Shown: in pieces, positions 4,800-5,389 of the stretch
How the letters are laid out: every line of letters starts with the position of its first letter
Numbering within the stretch: position 1 is the first letter of the stretch
Source of the DNA: an uncultured Bacteroidota bacterium
GTDB lineage: Bacteria > Bacteroidota > Bacteroidia > Bacteroidales > SZUA-534
Length of the DNA stretch: 5,389 nucleotides
Assembly (NCBI GenBank): GCA_937885735.1
Contig: CALABN010000169.1
Location: forward strand, 1-5,389
Direction: 5' to 3'
The notes under the pieces: generated by a model
Database searches by the model: none
What the model was told of the DNA's origin: nothing
The model's input: the letters and a program-made list of their open reading frames with translations, nothing else
Translations under genes and position numbers: made by a program

Positions 4800-5389
4800 A
4801 TGGAAAACATCGAAATTGAATCAGCGACAACCCGATTTTTGGCGAAAAGCAATTACAAACGGCTTGACATCAAGGCCGTTATGTTTGATATGGATGGTGT
4901 CATTTTCAACAGTATGCCATTGCACGCCGAGGCTTGGGTAAAGACATTTGCCGAATGCGGAATATCGTTCTCGAAATATCAGGTTTACCTGAATGAGGGC
5001 CGTACGGGCGCATCCACCATTGACGAGGAGTTCCAGAAGGCTTACGGCCGACACAGCACCATTGAGGAGCAGAAGGAAATATATCGGATTAAAAGCGGGC
5101 ATTTCAAGCAGTTGCCAAAGCCTGAACTTATCCCGAACATTACAGATGTCGTGCAGTTCCTTGCCAACAACAACATAGCCAGGACTATCGTGACTGGCTC
5201 GGGCGAAAGCACTACGCTCGACCGCATTGACAGCCTCTTTCCTGGCCTGTTCAACCGTAGCCAAATGGTTACGGCTCCCGACGTGAGTCAAGGCAAGCCG
5301 TTTCCCGAACCATATCTTATGGGGTTGCAGAAACTTGGCGTCGCTCCAAACGAGGCAATCGTGGTTGAAAACGCACCGCTTGGCATACG
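4800..5389 (+). CDS. HAD-superfamily hydrolase, beta-phosphoglucomutase-like subgroup, 3' end cut by window edge
   Basis: The 196 visible residues hold all four HAD motifs. Motif I is FDMDGVIFNS, with nucleophile D30 and general acid/base D32. An alpha-helical C1 cap follows at about 39-115, beginning MPLHAEAW. Motif II is TGSG (132-135), motif III is K166 in GKPFPEPY, and motif IV is VVENAPLG with E190. The pattern GKPxPxPYLMGL...VVENAPLG is typical of Bacteroidetes HAD-IA enzymes annotated as beta-phosphoglucomutase-like phosphatases, acting on sugar phosphates or similar small phosphoesters in the cytoplasm. The substrate cannot be assigned. The start at 4800 is the first ATG in frame and leaves a 23-residue lead before the core strand. 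About 20-40 residues should be missing at the C-terminus. It is divergent from the ATPase gene, with no plus-strand neighbour in the window. Confidence 0.88.
   Translation, partial: MENIEIESATTRFLAKSNYKRLDIKAVMFDMDGVIFNSMPLHAEAWVKTFAECGISFSKYQVYLNEGRTGASTIDEEFQKAYGRHSTIEEQKEIYRIKSGHFKQLPKPELIPNITDVVQFLANNNIARTIVTGSGESTTLDRIDSLFPGLFNRSQMVTAPDVSQGKPFPEPYLMGLQKLGVAPNEAIVVENAPLGI

Noticed and set aside
4634..4819. 61-codon plus-strand frame before the HAD gene
   Set aside because: It is antisense to the methyltransferase remnant, overlaps the HAD start and has no coding features of its own.

Overview
The window looks like metagenome-derived gut or rumen-type bacterial DNA, and it appears to be made of two compositionally different parts. 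Positions 1 to about 1145-1180 are GC-rich, with G/C-ending codons throughout. They hold most of one minus-strand gene, a XylR-type AraC regulator with a LacI-like sensor domain, a type I recall as abundant in Lentisphaerae, Kiritimatiellae, Verrucomicrobia and Planctomycetes. From about 1180 to the right end the DNA is AT-richer and looks like Bacteroidetes (Bacteroidales-like). Intergenic promoters fit TAnnTTTG, a secreted protein carries a Bacteroidetes-style LNPGFEEYEKCP domain, and there is a DUF4143-type ATPase and a HAD phosphatase with the VVENAPLG motif. The taxonomic readings are inference. The compositional break is visible in the sequence.

Layout. (1) 1-1129, minus: XylR/AraC regulator, cut by the left edge. 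A TTGCCA-N17-TATAAT promoter lies directly upstream. (2) 1145-1891, minus: secreted protein with a jelly-roll-like N-terminal domain, probably truncated at its 3' end by the join with the GC-rich part. (3) 2021-2251, plus: small unrecognised protein followed by a strong hairpin terminator. (4) 2334-2939, minus: class I SAM-dependent methyltransferase, with its own terminator facing the previous one. (5) 3016-4353, minus: AAA_14/DUF4143 ATPase with a C-terminal PD-(D/E)XK-like motif. (6) 4354-4799: non-coding or degenerate region holding four 33-bp tandem units, a minus-strand terminator and a decayed C-terminal remnant of a second methyltransferase. (7) 4800-5389, plus: beta-phosphoglucomutase-like HAD hydrolase, cut by the right edge.

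The genes do not form an obvious operon. Most units have their own candidate promoter or terminator, and directions alternate. I see no convincing defence, mobile-element or biosynthetic system. The ATPase next to a methyltransferase is not a restriction-modification pair on motif grounds. The points most worth a second look are the composition break near 1145-1180 (chimeric contig or recent transfer), the methyltransferase remnant at 4667-4785, and the 33-bp repeats that encode an 11-residue period.
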